Origin: Pseudomonas putida | Lineage (GTDB): Bacteria; Pseudomonadota; Gammaproteobacteria; Pseudomonadales; Pseudomonadaceae | Reading direction: 5' to 3' | Length of the DNA: 64,000 nt | Assembly: GCF_028682175.1 (NCBI RefSeq) | Contig: NZ_JANHKS010000007.1 | Location: forward strand, 103,437-167,436 | Shown here: positions 1 to 9,287 of the stretch, piece by piece | Layout: each line of letters starts with the position of its first letter | How positions within the stretch are numbered: position 1 is the first letter of the stretch | Position numbers and translations under genes: made by a program | Notes under the pieces: generated by a model | Told to the model about the DNA's origin: nothing | The model's input: only the letters and a program-made list of their open reading frames with translations | The model's database searches: none

Positions 1-1
1 T

Positions 2-1024
2 GCCTGGAACTACCCGATCCAGATCGCCCTGTGGAAATCCGCCCCGGCCCTGGCCGCAGGCAACGCGATGATCTTCAAGCCAAGCGAAGTCACCTCGCTG
101 ACCACCTTGAAACTCGCTGAAATCTACACCCAGGCCGGCCTGCCTGACGGCGTGTTCAACGTGCTGACCGGCAGCGGCCGCGAAGTCGGCACTTGGCTGA
201 CCGAGCACCCGCGCATCGAGAAAGTATCGTTCACCGGCGGCACCGACACCGGCAAGAAAGTCATGGCCAGCGCTTCGAGCTCGTCGCTCAAGGAAGTGAC
301 CATGGAACTGGGCGGCAAGTCGCCGCTGATCATCTTCGACGACGCCGACCTGGATCGCGCCGCCGACATCGCCATGATGGCCAACTTCTACAGCTCCGGT
401 CAGGTCTGCACCAACGGCACCCGGGTGTTCGTGCCGAGCGCACTGAAGGCCGCGTTCGAAGCGAAGATTGTCGAGCGCACGAAGCGCATCCGCGTCGGCA
501 ACCCGCAGGACGACAACACCAACTTCGGCCCACTGGTGAGCTTCGCGCACATGGAAAGCGTGCTGGGCTACATCGCCAAGGGCAAGGAAGAAGGCGCACG
601 CCTGCTGATCGGCGGTGATCGTCTGACCGAAGGCGAATTCGCCAACGGCGCGTTCGTGGCGCCGACCGTGTTCACCGACTGCACCGACGAGATGACCATC
701 GTCAAAGAGGAAATCTTCGGCCCGGTCATGAGCATCCTCACCTACGACACCGAAGAAGAAGTGATCCGCCGCGCCAACGACACTGAGTTCGGCCTGGCAG
801 CAGGCTTGGTCACCCGCGACATCAACCGCGCGCACCGGGTCATTCATCAGCTGGAAGCCGGTATCTGCTGGATCAACGCCTGGGGCGAATCCGACGCCAA
901 GATGCCGGTCGGTGGCTACAAGCAGTCGGGCATCGGCCGCGAAAACGGCATCAGCTCGCTGGCGCAGTACACGCGCATCAAATCGGTACAGGTCGAGCTG
1001 GGCGATTACGCCTCGGTGTTCTAA
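2..1024 (+). CDS. betB: Betaine aldehyde dehydrogenase, 3' part (partial at window start)
   Basis: NAD(P)-dependent oxidation of betaine aldehyde to glycine betaine, the second step of choline-to-betaine osmoprotectant synthesis. The open frame runs from the window edge (frame starting at base 2), so about 340 C-terminal residues are visible and roughly the first 150 of a ~490-residue enzyme are missing. The ALDH catalytic glutamate lies in the MELGGKSP motif (codon at 305-307) and the catalytic cysteine in [11 protein letters not shown] (codon at 407-409), the latter diagnostic for BetB. The conserved EEIFGPV and [13 protein letters not shown] motifs are present. betA follows on the same strand after a REPIN-containing gap of 235 bp, the usual bet gene order. 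Identification is strong; only the N-terminus cannot be judged. Confidence 0.96.
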   Translation, partial: AWNYPIQIALWKSAPALAAGNAMIFKPSEVTSLTTLKLAEIYTQAGLPDGVFNVLTGSGREVGTWLTEHPRIEKVSFTGGTDTGKKVMASASSSSLKEVTMELGGKSPLIIFDDADLDRAADIAMMANFYSSGQVCTNGTRVFVPSALKAAFEAKIVERTKRIRVGNPQDDNTNFGPLVSFAHMESVLGYIAKGKEEGARLLIGGDRLTEGEFANGAFVAPTVFTDCTDEMTIVKEEIFGPVMSILTYDTEEEVIRRANDTEFGLAAGLVTRDINRAHRVIHQLEAGICWINAWGESDAKMPVGGYKQSGIGRENGISSLAQYTRIKSVQVELGDYASVF

Positions 1025-1055
1025 CCCGCCCCACTCCTACAGTCGAACGCAATCA

Positions 1056-1147
1056 CTGTAGGAGTGAGCTTGCTCGCGATGACGTCGGTACATCTTGCAT
1101 CTCTGCTGACTGACCCGCCGCTATCGCGAGCAAGCTCACTCCTACAG
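1056..1147. repeat. REPIN between betB and betA (gtaggagtgagcttgctcg class)
   Basis: Two inverted arms of about 25 bp (1056-1080 and 1123-1147) enclose a 42-bp spacer and would form a long hairpin in RNA or single-stranded DNA. A further partial arm end lies at 1031-1042. The spacer is nearly the reverse complement of the spacer of the element at 2981-3073. Confidence 0.93.
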
Positions 1148-1259
1148 GTCCCGACGCCAGTTCGGCTAGCGCACTAGCATGGGGTGCTAGGGGTCGAGCA
1201 TGCATATTGCTCCCCCTGTTCCTCTCGACCGCCCACTTTCTGAAGAGGGAGCATCATCA

Positions 1260-2963
1260 ATGTCCCAAGAATTCGACTACATCATCATCGGCGCCGGCTC
1301 GGCCGGTAACACCCTGGCAGCCCGTCTCACCGAAGACGCGGGCGTCACCGTGCTGCTGCTCGAAGCCGGCGGTCCGGATTACCGCGCTGACTTCCGCACG
1401 CAAATGCCCGCCGCGCTGGCCTTCCCGCTGCAGGGGCGTCGCTACAACTGGGCTTACGAAACCGAGCCCGAGCCGCACATGAACAACCGCCGCATGGAAT
1501 GTGGCCGGGGCAAGGGCCTGGGCGGCTCGTCGCTGATCAACGGCATGTGCTACATCCGCGGCAACGCCATGGACTACGACGGGTGGGCGAAACACCCGGG
1601 GCTTGAGGACTGGTCCTACCTGGATTGCCTGCCGTATTTCCGCAAGGCCGAAACCCGCGACATCGGCGCCAACGACTACCACGGCGGCGAAGGCCCGGTC
1701 AGCGTGACCACGCCCAAGGCCGGCAACAACCCGCTGTTCCACGCCATGGTCGAAGCCGGCGTACAGGCCGGTTACCCACGCACGGACGATCTCAACGGCT
1801 ACCAGCAGGAAGGCTTCGGCCCGATGGACCGCACCGTCACCCCAGCGGGCCGTCGCGCCAGCACCGCGCGCGGCTATCTGGATGAAGCCAAGCAGCGTGA
1901 CACCCTGACCATCGTCACCCACGCCCTGACCGACCGCATTCTGTTCGACAACAAGCGCGCGGTCGGCGTGGCTTATCTGGTGGGGGACAGCGACACCCGC
2001 ATCGAGGCCCGTGCCCGCAAGGAAGTGCTGCTGTGCAGCGGCGCCATCGCCTCGCCGCAGATCCTGCAACGCTCCGGCGTCGGCCCTGCCGATCTCCTGA
2101 AGAAGATGGACATCCCGCTGGTGCACGACCTCCCAGGCGTAGGTGAAAACCTGCAAGACCACCTGGAGATGTACCTGCAATACGCCTGCGAGGAGCCGGT
2201 GTCGCTGTATCCGTCGCTGCTGTGGTGGAACCAGCCGGCCATCGGCGCCAAGTGGATGTTCCTGGGCAAGGGCATCGGCGCAAGCAACCAGTTCGAGGCC
2301 GGTGGGTTCATTCGTTCCCGCGAGGAGTTCGAATGGCCGAACATTCAGTATCACTTCCTGCCGGTGGCGATTAACTACAACGGCAGCAATGGCGTGAAAG
2401 AACACGGCTTCCAGGCCCACGTCGGTTCCATGCGCTCGCCGAGCCGTGGTCGCGTGCAGCTCAAGTCGAAGAACCCGCGCGAGTACCCGAGCATTCTCTT
2501 CAACTACATGGCCACCGAGCAGGACTGGCAGGAGTTTCGCGACGGCATTCGCCTGACCCGCGAAATCATGGCCCAGCCGGCGCTGGATCAATACCGCGGC
2601 CGCGAAATCAGCCCAGGCCTGGACGTGCAGACCGATGAGCAGCTCGACGCCTTCGTGCGCGAACACGCCGAGACCGCCTTCCACCCTTCGTGCTCGTGCA
2701 AGATGGGCACCGATGAGATGGCAGTGGTCGATGGTCAGGGCCGGGTTCACGGGTTGCAGAACCTGCGGGTGGTCGATGCGTCGATCATGCCGATCATCAC
2801 CACCGGCAACCTCAACGCACCGACGATCATGATGGCCGAGAAAATTGCCGACAAGATCCGTGGCCGCACCCCATTGCCGCGCAGCACCGCCAAGTACTTC
2901 GTGGCAGGCGATGCACCGGTGCGTGGCAAGCCGATGCGTGAGGTGGCTACAAAAACGCAATAG
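1260..2963 (+). CDS. betA: Choline dehydrogenase
   Basis: FAD-dependent GMC oxidoreductase that oxidises choline to betaine aldehyde at the membrane; partner of betB upstream. The protein starts [16 protein letters not shown]: the dinucleotide-binding GAGSAG motif is at about residues 10-15. GMC features follow ([11 protein letters not shown] near residue 85, [16 protein letters not shown] near 265), with the active-site histidine region [10 protein letters not shown] and the C-terminal [13 protein letters not shown] motif. Length 567 aa is normal for the family. I chose ATG 1260 because a GAGGGAG Shine-Dalgarno lies about 8 bp upstream; an in-frame start at 1200 would add 20 residues with no family support. 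No lesions. A near-inverted copy of the upstream REPIN lies just after the stop. Confidence 0.97.
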   Translation: MSQEFDYIIIGAGSAGNTLAARLTEDAGVTVLLLEAGGPDYRADFRTQMPAALAFPLQGRRYNWAYETEPEPHMNNRRMECGRGKGLGGSSLINGMCYIRGNAMDYDGWAKHPGLEDWSYLDCLPYFRKAETRDIGANDYHGGEGPVSVTTPKAGNNPLFHAMVEAGVQAGYPRTDDLNGYQQEGFGPMDRTVTPAGRRASTARGYLDEAKQRDTLTIVTHALTDRILFDNKRAVGVAYLVGDSDTRIEARARKEVLLCSGAIASPQILQRSGVGPADLLKKMDIPLVHDLPGVGENLQDHLEMYLQYACEEPVSLYPSLLWWNQPAIGAKWMFLGKGIGASNQFEAGGFIRSREEFEWPNIQYHFLPVAINYNGSNGVKEHGFQAHVGSMRSPSRGRVQLKSKNPREYPSILFNYMATEQDWQEFRDGIRLTREIMAQPALDQYRGREISPGLDVQTDEQLDAFVREHAETAFHPSCSCKMGTDEMAVVDGQGRVHGLQNLRVVDASIMPIITTGNLNAPTIMMAEKIADKIRGRTPLPRSTAKYFVAGDAPVRGKPMREVATKTQ

Positions 2964-2980
2964 CCAAGCCACCACAACCC

Positions 2981-3073
2981 CTGTAGGAGTGAGCTTGCTC
3001 GCGATAGCGGCGGGACAGTCAGCAGAAAATGCAAGATGTGCCGACGTCATCGCGAGCAAGCTCACTCCTACAG
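2981..3073. repeat. REPIN downstream of betA, inverted relative of the one upstream
   Basis: Arms at about 2981-3005 and 3049-3073 match the element at 1056-1147. The spacer, beginning agcggcggg and ending ccgacgtc, is the reverse complement of the upstream spacer apart from about three differences and a one-base indel, so the whole element, not only its arms, is shared in opposite orientation. Confidence 0.93.
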
Positions 3074-3164
3074 GTCCGTGCGATCACGGAAGGTCCGCGT
3101 GATAACACTTCCGCGCTATGATTCGGCCCATTGCCCGTCCGAATTCAGCCAGGAGCCTTCGCGC

Positions 3165-4607
3165 ATGTTCGATTTCTCCGCTCAGCTCAAGCAGCGGTTC
3201 GCTGCGTTGAAGAGCAGCGCACAGTTCTTCTCCCTGCGTTACGTCAAACAGACCAGCCAGCACCTCTCGGTGCGCAAGAACGTCGCCGAACCGCCGCAAC
3301 TGAGCAGCGACGAAGGCGCGATGCTGACGGCGCGGGTCAATGGCGTCGAAGCCTACGCCGCCACCAACGACATCTCCCAGCACGGCCTGCAAGCGGCCCT
3401 TGAACGCGCCGAAACCCTCGCGCGCATGCTGGCGCCCCACGCACTGCTCGACCTGAGCGAGCAGCCGGTGGCCACCGCTCGCGCCGATTACCTGTCACCC
3501 AACCTGGACAGCGCCTTCGCCTCCCTGGGCGACTGCTATGCCCTGCTCGGCAGCGAGTCGGCGGCGGTGCCCAAGGACGAGCGGCTGGTGAACTGGCAAG
3601 TCAGCCTGGGGCTGGAAAACGTCGAGCAGATCTACCTCAACAGCGCCGGTGCCGAACTGCGTCAGGCCCAGCGCTTCGTCTTCCCGGGACTGAGCGTGAC
3701 CGCCTACGACGGCCAGGACAGCCAGACCCGCAGCCTGGGCCGGGAAAACTTCGGCCAGCAAGGTGGCGCTGAAGTCATCACCTCCTGCGGGATCATCGGC
3801 GCGGCAACCAACGTGGCCGATCAGGCGCTGCAACTGGTGATGGCGCCCAACACGCCGACCGGTGCCCGTGACCTGCTGCTGACACCGGACCAGATGATCC
3901 TGCAGATCCACGAATCCATCGGCCACCCGCTGGAGCTGGACCGCATCCTGGGCGACGAGCGCAATTACGCGGGCACCAGTTTCGTGAAGGCCAGCGACTT
4001 CGGCAGCCTGCAATACGGCTCGAACCTGCTCAACGTGACCTTCGACCCGGACATCCCCGAACAACTGGCCAGTTACGCTTTCGACGACGACGGCACCCTG
4101 GCCAGCAAGCAGTTCCTGATCCGCAACGGCGTGCTCGAACGTCCGCTGGGCGGCGCGCTGTCGCAGTACCGCAGCGGCATGGACGGCGTTGCCAACAGCC
4201 GCGCCTGCAGCTGGAACCGCGCGCCGATCGACCGCATGGCCAACCTCAACATCGAACCGGGTGACCGGTCGATGGAGCAACTGATTGGCGGCATCGAACA
4301 CGGCATTCTGATGAGCACCAACCGTTCCTGGTCGATTGACGATGCCCGCAACAAATTCCAGTTCGGCTGCGAGTGGGGCCAGTTGATCGAAAATGGCGAA
4401 CTCAAGGGCGTGGTGAAAAACCCGAACTACCGCGCCATCTCGGCGCAGTTCTGGCGCAACCTGAGCGCCGTAGGCGATGCCAGCACCTTCAAGGTGCTTG
4501 GCACGCCGAACTGCGGCAAGGGCGAGCCCAACCAGGTGGTCCGCGTGGGGCACGCCTCGCCTGCGTGCGTGTTTTCCCGTGTCGACGTTTTCGGAGGTGA
4601 CGCCTGA
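3165..4607 (+). CDS. TldD-like metalloprotease subunit
   Basis: TldD/PmbA-family protein, 480 aa. The TldD-type zinc site is visible: HExxxH as HESIGH at residues 249-254 and the C-terminal cysteine ligand in NCGKGEPNQ (Cys450). Established knowledge: in TldD/TldE heterodimers TldD carries the metal and degrades unfolded peptides, and the pair matures microcin B17 and processes CcdA in E. coli. ATG 3165 is chosen for the AGGAG upstream; the open frame extends further but through a REPIN. The stop overlaps the start of the TldE-like gene by one base, so the two are very likely translated as a coupled pair. This looks like a paralogue rather than the housekeeping tldD, because the motif is followed by PLELDRILGDE rather than the E. 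coli-like GLEGDF. The substrate is unknown; betaine genes lie upstream but I see no functional link. Confidence 0.88.
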   Translation: MFDFSAQLKQRFAALKSSAQFFSLRYVKQTSQHLSVRKNVAEPPQLSSDEGAMLTARVNGVEAYAATNDISQHGLQAALERAETLARMLAPHALLDLSEQPVATARADYLSPNLDSAFASLGDCYALLGSESAAVPKDERLVNWQVSLGLENVEQIYLNSAGAELRQAQRFVFPGLSVTAYDGQDSQTRSLGRENFGQQGGAEVITSCGIIGAATNVADQALQLVMAPNTPTGARDLLLTPDQMILQIHESIGHPLELDRILGDERNYAGTSFVKASDFGSLQYGSNLLNVTFDPDIPEQLASYAFDDDGTLASKQFLIRNGVLERPLGGALSQYRSGMDGVANSRACSWNRAPIDRMANLNIEPGDRSMEQLIGGIEHGILMSTNRSWSIDDARNKFQFGCEWGQLIENGELKGVVKNPNYRAISAQFWRNLSAVGDASTFKVLGTPNCGKGEPNQVVRVGHASPACVFSRVDVFGGDA

Positions 4608-5932
4608 TGTCCCATCAAGATCAGTTCCACCGCCTGGTTGACTGGCTGCGCAGCGCGGTCAGCGCCACGCAACGCTTCACCCTCAGCTACAACGCCGAGG
4701 CATCGGACTTCATCCGCTTCAACCACGCAAAGGTGCGGCAGGCCGGGCAGGTTCAGCAGGCCAGTGTCTATTTCAAGCTGATCGAAGACGGCCGCCACGC
4801 CGACCTGAACCTGACACTGTCGGGCGACAGCGAAGTGGATCGCCAACGCCTGAGCGATGCCCTCAAGCAACTGCGCGAAACCCTGCCGCTGCTGCCAGCC
4901 GATCCCTGGCTGCTGCTCAACGACGACGCCTGGCAAAGCAGCAACGTGCAGGACCTGCCGCTGCCTGACAGCGCCCATGTGGTCGAGCAGATTGCGCAAC
5001 TGGGCGAAGGCCTGGATCTGGTGGGCATCTACGCCGCCGGGCCGATCTATCGCGGCTTCGCTAGTTCGAGCGGTGCGCTGGGCTGGCATCAGGCGAACAG
5101 CTTCAACTTCGACTGGAGCCTGTTCCACGAAAACGGCCAGGCGGTGAAAGCCAACTACGCCGGTCACCAGTGGGATGACGCCGCGTTCAGCAGCCGCTTC
5201 GCCCTGGCCCGCGAGCAACTGACCTTTCTCGGTCAGCCAGCCCGCACCCTGGCACCCGGCCAATACCGCGCCTACCTGGCCCCGGCTGCACTGGAAGAAG
5301 TCACCGGCATGCTGTGCTGGGGCGGTTTCTCCGCGCAGTCGCTGGCCGACAAGACCAGCCCCTTGCAGCGCCTGTACGACGGTCAGGCCGCGCTCAGCCC
5401 GCTGGTGAGCATCGATGAACAGGTCAGCGGCTCGCTGTCGCCTGCGTTCTCCGGCGAGGGCTACCCGCGCTCGGACCTTGCGCTGGTAGCCGAAGGCGCA
5501 GCCCGTGATCGCCTGGTGGACTCGCGCAGCGCCGCCGAATACGGCCTGGCCGCCAACGGCGCCGGTTGGGGTGAATCGCCCAGCGCACTGAGCATGAGCG
5601 GTGGCTCGCTGGCACTGGACGACGTGCTCAAGGAGTTGGGCACGGGGCTGTACATCAGCAACCTGTGGTACCTGAACTTCTCCGACCGCACCGCCGGGCG
5701 CATGACCGGCATGACCCGCTTCGCGACGTTCTGGGTCGAAGACGGCAAGATCAAGGCGCCGGTCAGCACCATGCGTTTCGACGACAGCGTCTACAGCCTG
5801 CTGGGCAGCGCACTGGAACAATTGACCACGCAGAGGGAACTCATCCTGTCGACGAGTACCTACAGTCAACGTCAGACAGCCTCCAACCTGCTGCCGGGGG
5901 CGCTGGTCAGTCGCCTGACGCTGACTTTGTAG
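4607..5932 (+). CDS. TldE/PmbA-like partner subunit
   Basis: Metal-free partner of the preceding TldD-like protein, 441 aa. It has the TldD/PmbA fold signature regions (for example FRFNHAKVRQ-like N-terminal strand, GLGAS-type glycine-rich segment and a C-terminal YFSDRTAGRMTGMTRFATFW stretch seen as NFSDRTAGRMTGMTRF), but no HExxxH motif, which is what distinguishes TldE/PmbA from TldD. ATG at 4607 overlaps the upstream TGA by one base, and a GGAGGTGA Shine-Dalgarno sits inside the end of the upstream gene, so expression is coupled. In the E. coli model this subunit helps form the closed chamber around the TldD metal site. A B-class REPIN follows immediately downstream. Confidence 0.85.
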   Translation: MSHQDQFHRLVDWLRSAVSATQRFTLSYNAEASDFIRFNHAKVRQAGQVQQASVYFKLIEDGRHADLNLTLSGDSEVDRQRLSDALKQLRETLPLLPADPWLLLNDDAWQSSNVQDLPLPDSAHVVEQIAQLGEGLDLVGIYAAGPIYRGFASSSGALGWHQANSFNFDWSLFHENGQAVKANYAGHQWDDAAFSSRFALAREQLTFLGQPARTLAPGQYRAYLAPAALEEVTGMLCWGGFSAQSLADKTSPLQRLYDGQAALSPLVSIDEQVSGSLSPAFSGEGYPRSDLALVAEGAARDRLVDSRSAAEYGLAANGAGWGESPSALSMSGGSLALDDVLKELGTGLYISNLWYLNFSDRTAGRMTGMTRFATFWVEDGKIKAPVSTMRFDDSVYSLLGSALEQLTTQRELILSTSTYSQRQTASNLLPGALVSRLTLTL

Positions 5933-5947
5933 ATTCACCACCGCCCC

Positions 5948-6038
5948 CGTAGCAGCACGGCTTGCCGGCGGGAGCGGTGTGTCAGACGGCACATTCGTCA
6001 CAGATACACCGCTCCCGCCGGCAAGCCGTGCTGCTACG
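5948..6038. repeat. REPIN, B class (cgtagcagcacggcttgcc), perfect 33-bp arms
   Basis: Left arm 5948-5980 and right arm 6006-6038 are exact reverse complements over 33 bp. It sits between the TldE-like gene and the MFS exporter and could act as a strong hairpin at the 3' end of the tld transcript; there is no T-tract. Confidence 0.92.
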
Positions 6039-6086
6039 AGGCGAGTTACCAGGCGCCCCATTTCACTCAAAGGACCCAGGACTCAC

Positions 6087-7529
6087 ATGCCGACCTCGAC
6101 GCCGCAACTGGACGCCCGCACCCTGCGCTGGATGCCCTGGGTGATCGCCATCGCGTTTTTCATGCAAAGCCTGGATGGCACCATCCTCAATACCGCGCTG
6201 CCGTCCATGGCCCGTTCGCTGTCCGAAGACCCGCTGCGCATGCAGTCGGTCATCATCGCCTACATGCTGACCATCGCCCTGCTGATCCCGGCCTCGGGCT
6301 GGATCTCCGACCGTTTCGGGATCAAGCGGATCTTCTTCAGCGCCATCCTCTTGTTCAGCTTCGGCTCGCTGCTCTGCGCGGCGGCCAATTCCCTCGGCAT
6401 GCTGGTCGCAGCCCGAGTGGTCCAGGGGCTGGGCGGCGCATTGATGATGCCGGTCGGCAGGCTGATCGTGCTGCGCGCCTACCCGCGAACCGAGCTGGTG
6501 CGCATCCTCAGTTTCATCACCATGCCCGCCCTGCTCGGCCCGCTGATGGGCCCGACCGTGGGCGGCTGGCTGGTGGAGATCCTCAGCTGGCACTGGATCT
6601 TCCTGATCAACATCCCGGTCGGCATCCTCGGCTGCTTTGCCGTGCGCAAGTTCATCCCGGACCTGCAGGGTGGCGGCCGTACGCCGTTCGATCTGGTCGG
6701 GTTCACCCTGTTCGGCGCGTCGATGGTGCTCATCACCATCGCCCTCGAAGGCCTGGGCGAACTGCACCTGCCGCATTTGCGCGTGGTGATGCTGCTGTTC
6801 GGCGGCATGGCGTGCCTGGCGGCCTATTGGCTGCGAGCCGGGCACGTGGAGTCGCCGCTGTTTTCCGCTTCGCTGTTTCGTACCCGCAGTTTCGCGGTGG
6901 GCATCATGGGCAACCTGTTCGCCCGGCTGGGCAGCGGCGCGTTGCCGTTTCTGGTGCCGCTGATGCTGCAGGTCGCGCTGGGGTATTCGCCGTCCCATGC
7001 CGGGATGAGCATGATCCCGCTGGCATTGGCGGCCATGTTCGCCAAACCCCTGGCGACCCGGGCCATCGAGCGCCTGGGCTATCGCATCGTGCTCACCGGC
7101 AACACCCTGCTGCTGGGCGCGCTGCTGGCCAGCATGGCGCTGATCGATGCCGATACGCCTTACTGGGTGCTGCTGATTCACCTGGCGTTCCTCGGCGGGG
7201 TCAACTCGCTGCAGTTCTCGGCCATGAACGCCGTGACCCTGATCGACCTCGATGACGCCAGCGCCGCCAGCGGCAACAGCCTGCTGTCGGTGGTGGCGCA
7301 GTTGTCCCTGAGCCTGGGCGTCGCCTGCGCGGCGGCGTTGCTGGGCGGGTTTACCGATGACGTTGCCACCGGCGAAGTCAGCAGCGTGCTCGGTGCGTTC
7401 CAGTTGACCTTCCTTTGCGTGGGCGTGCTGGCGATGCTGGCCGCGTCGATCTTCCTGCAGCTGTCGCCGCGCATGCCCCCGGAAAATCCGCCACGCAAAC
7501 CTCAGACCGAGCCCGAGATCGAAGCCTGA
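6087..7529 (+). CDS. mdtD: MFS drug exporter, DHA2 family, MdtD-like
   Basis: Inner-membrane proton-driven exporter of the 14-helix DHA2 group, 480 aa. The N-terminal sequence FFMQSLDGTILNTALPSMA is the DHA2 motif, nearly identical in pattern to E. coli MdtD, followed by the motif-A-like SDRFGIKRIFF loop and RVVQGLGGALMMPVGR (motif C region). Hydrophobic segments run the full length. ATG 6087 is chosen because the protein then begins, like MdtD, shortly before the first helix; the open frame extends to 5979 through REPIN DNA. The gene stands alone between two REPINs, with no regulator or fusion-protein gene next to it. Substrate is not predictable from sequence. Confidence 0.88.
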   Translation: MPTSTPQLDARTLRWMPWVIAIAFFMQSLDGTILNTALPSMARSLSEDPLRMQSVIIAYMLTIALLIPASGWISDRFGIKRIFFSAILLFSFGSLLCAAANSLGMLVAARVVQGLGGALMMPVGRLIVLRAYPRTELVRILSFITMPALLGPLMGPTVGGWLVEILSWHWIFLINIPVGILGCFAVRKFIPDLQGGGRTPFDLVGFTLFGASMVLITIALEGLGELHLPHLRVVMLLFGGMACLAAYWLRAGHVESPLFSASLFRTRSFAVGIMGNLFARLGSGALPFLVPLMLQVALGYSPSHAGMSMIPLALAAMFAKPLATRAIERLGYRIVLTGNTLLLGALLASMALIDADTPYWVLLIHLAFLGGVNSLQFSAMNAVTLIDLDDASAASGNSLLSVVAQLSLSLGVACAAALLGGFTDDVATGEVSSVLGAFQLTFLCVGVLAMLAASIFLQLSPRMPPENPPRKPQTEPEIEA

Positions 7530-7560
7530 CACGCCGTGAATACTTGGACACAACTTTCCC

Positions 7561-7652
7561 TGTGGGAGCGGGCTAGCCCGCGAAGAGGCCAGAACATCCG
7601 CAGCATTTTGTCCGTCAGGGCTGCCGTCTTCGCGGGCTAGCCCGCTCCCACA
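7561..7652. repeat. REPIN of a third class (tgtgggagcgggctagcccg)
   Basis: Arms 7561-7586 and 7627-7652 are reverse complements and each arm contains its own small palindrome (gggctagccc). The only copy of this class noticed in the window. Confidence 0.88.
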
Positions 7653-7771
7653 GAGTGATTGCCAAAGGAACGTCCGCGATCAACAAAGCTCCACCATTTA
7701 TCGCCCGCGGCCCCAAGACAGGGGCTGCGACCTGATACACTGCGCGCCATTTTGTTTTGCAGGCCACCCTT

Positions 7772-9151
7772 GTGACTAACACCGCGTTCAACTCATTGCC
7801 CCTTTCCGCCGCCATGCTGGCTAACCTGGAGTCCCTTGGTTATGCCCAGATGACGCCGATTCAGGCGCAGAGCCTGCCGGTGATGCTCAAGGGCATGGAC
7901 CTCATCGCCCAGGCCAAGACCGGCTCGGGCAAGACCGCAGCCTTTGGTGTCGGCCTGCTCAATCCGATCAATCCGCGCTACTTCGGTTGCCAGGCTCTGG
8001 TGCTGTGCCCCACCCGCGAGCTGGCGGATCAGGTCGCCAAGGAAATCCGCCGTCTGGCCCGCTCCGAAGACAACATCAAGGTGCTGACCCTGTGCGGTGG
8101 CGTGCCGTTCGGCCCGCAGATCGGCTCGCTGGAGCATGGCGCGCACATCATCGTCGGCACGCCGGGGCGCATCCAGCAGCATTTGCGCAAAGGCTCGCTG
8201 GTGCTCGACGGCCTCAACACCCTGGTGCTGGACGAAGCCGACCGCATGCTTGATATGGGCTTCTACGACGCCATCGAAGACATCATCCAGCAGACCCCAG
8301 AGCGTCGTCAGACCCTGCTGTTCTCGGCCACGTACCCTGTGGGCATCAAGCAACTGGCGTCCAAGTTCATGCGTGACCCGCAGACCGTGAAGGTCGAAGC
8401 GCTGCACGCCGACAGCCAGATCGAGCAGATCTTCTACGAAATCTCTCCGGAGCAGCGCCTGGAAGCGGTGGTCAAGGTCCTCGACCACTTCCGTCCGCAG
8501 TCCTGCGTGGCGTTCTGCTTCACCAAGCAGCAGGTGCAGGAAGTGGTCGATCACCTGACCGCCAAGGGCATGTCGGCTGTCGGCCTGCACGGTGATCTGG
8601 AGCAGCGTGACCGCGACCAGGTGCTGGCGATGTTCGCCAACCGCAGTACTTCGGTGCTGGTCGCCACCGACGTGGCCGCCCGCGGCCTGGACATCGACGC
8701 GCTGGACATGGTGATCAACGTAGAGCTGGCCCGGGACTCTGAAATCCACATCCACCGCGTCGGCCGTACCGGTCGCGCAGGCGAAACCGGGATTGCCGTC
8801 AGCCTCGTCGCACCCGGCGAAAGCCAGCGCGCCCGCGCCATCGAAGAACTGCAGAAAGCCTCGCTGAACTGGCAGCAGATCGACGACCTCAAGCGCAAGG
8901 AAGGCGGCAAGCTGCTCCCGCCGATGACCACCCTGTGCATCGGTTCGGGCCGCAAGGACAAACTGCGTCCGGGCGACATCCTCGGCGCGCTGACCGGCGA
9001 AGCGGGTATCCCCGGCACCCAGGTCGGCAAGATCGCGATCTTCGACTTCCAGGCCTACGTGGCCGTGGAGCGCAGCATCGCCAAACAGGCGCTGGAGCGT
9101 CTGAACAACGGCAAGATCAAGGGCAAGTCGTTGCGGGTGCGGATTCTCTAA
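7772..9151 (+). CDS. dbpA: ATP-dependent RNA helicase DbpA
   Basis: DEAD-box helicase, 459 aa, that acts in late 50S ribosome assembly; the family is targeted to 23S rRNA hairpin 92 by its C-terminal RNA-binding domain. Motifs in order: Q-motif region GYAQMTPIQAQSLP, Walker A AKTGSGKT (48-55), PTRELADQ, TPGRIQQHL, DEAD box (154-157), SAT in LFSATYP, ARGLDIDALD and HRVGRTGRAG. The C-terminal ~75 residues (from about TTLCIGSGRKDKLRPGDILGALTG) match the DbpA-specific domain. I chose GTG 7772 (MTNTAFNSLPLS) because it aligns with the known DbpA N-terminus; a TTG at 7757 is the alternative. Neither has a strong Shine-Dalgarno. No lesions. Confidence 0.95.
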   Translation: MTNTAFNSLPLSAAMLANLESLGYAQMTPIQAQSLPVMLKGMDLIAQAKTGSGKTAAFGVGLLNPINPRYFGCQALVLCPTRELADQVAKEIRRLARSEDNIKVLTLCGGVPFGPQIGSLEHGAHIIVGTPGRIQQHLRKGSLVLDGLNTLVLDEADRMLDMGFYDAIEDIIQQTPERRQTLLFSATYPVGIKQLASKFMRDPQTVKVEALHADSQIEQIFYEISPEQRLEAVVKVLDHFRPQSCVAFCFTKQQVQEVVDHLTAKGMSAVGLHGDLEQRDRDQVLAMFANRSTSVLVATDVAARGLDIDALDMVINVELARDSEIHIHRVGRTGRAGETGIAVSLVAPGESQRARAIEELQKASLNWQQIDDLKRKEGGKLLPPMTTLCIGSGRKDKLRPGDILGALTGEAGIPGTQVGKIAIFDFQAYVAVERSIAKQALERLNNGKIKGKSLRVRIL

Positions 9152-9174
9152 GCACGCAACACCGCACCGCCCTC

Positions 9175-9237
9175 ATCGCGAGCAAGCTCACTCCTACAGG
9201 TCCGCGCGTAACCTGTAGGAGTGAGCTTGCTCGCGAT
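9175..9237. repeat. REP pair in outward (reversed) arrangement
   Basis: Two REP arms of the gtaggagtgagcttgctcg class (9175-9200 and 9212-9237) face the opposite way from the usual REPIN, with their outer ends together across an 11-bp spacer. It lies between dbpA and the flavoprotein gene. Confidence 0.9.
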
Positions 9238-9287
9238 GACGTATTCACAAACACTGCAAAACTTTCAGAACACCCGAGGACACCGCT

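Noticed and set aside
1257..3065. 602-residue minus-strand open frame opposite betA
   Set aside because: Low-complexity translation rich in Val, Ala, His and Gln; it mirrors the codon pattern of betA and has no independent support.
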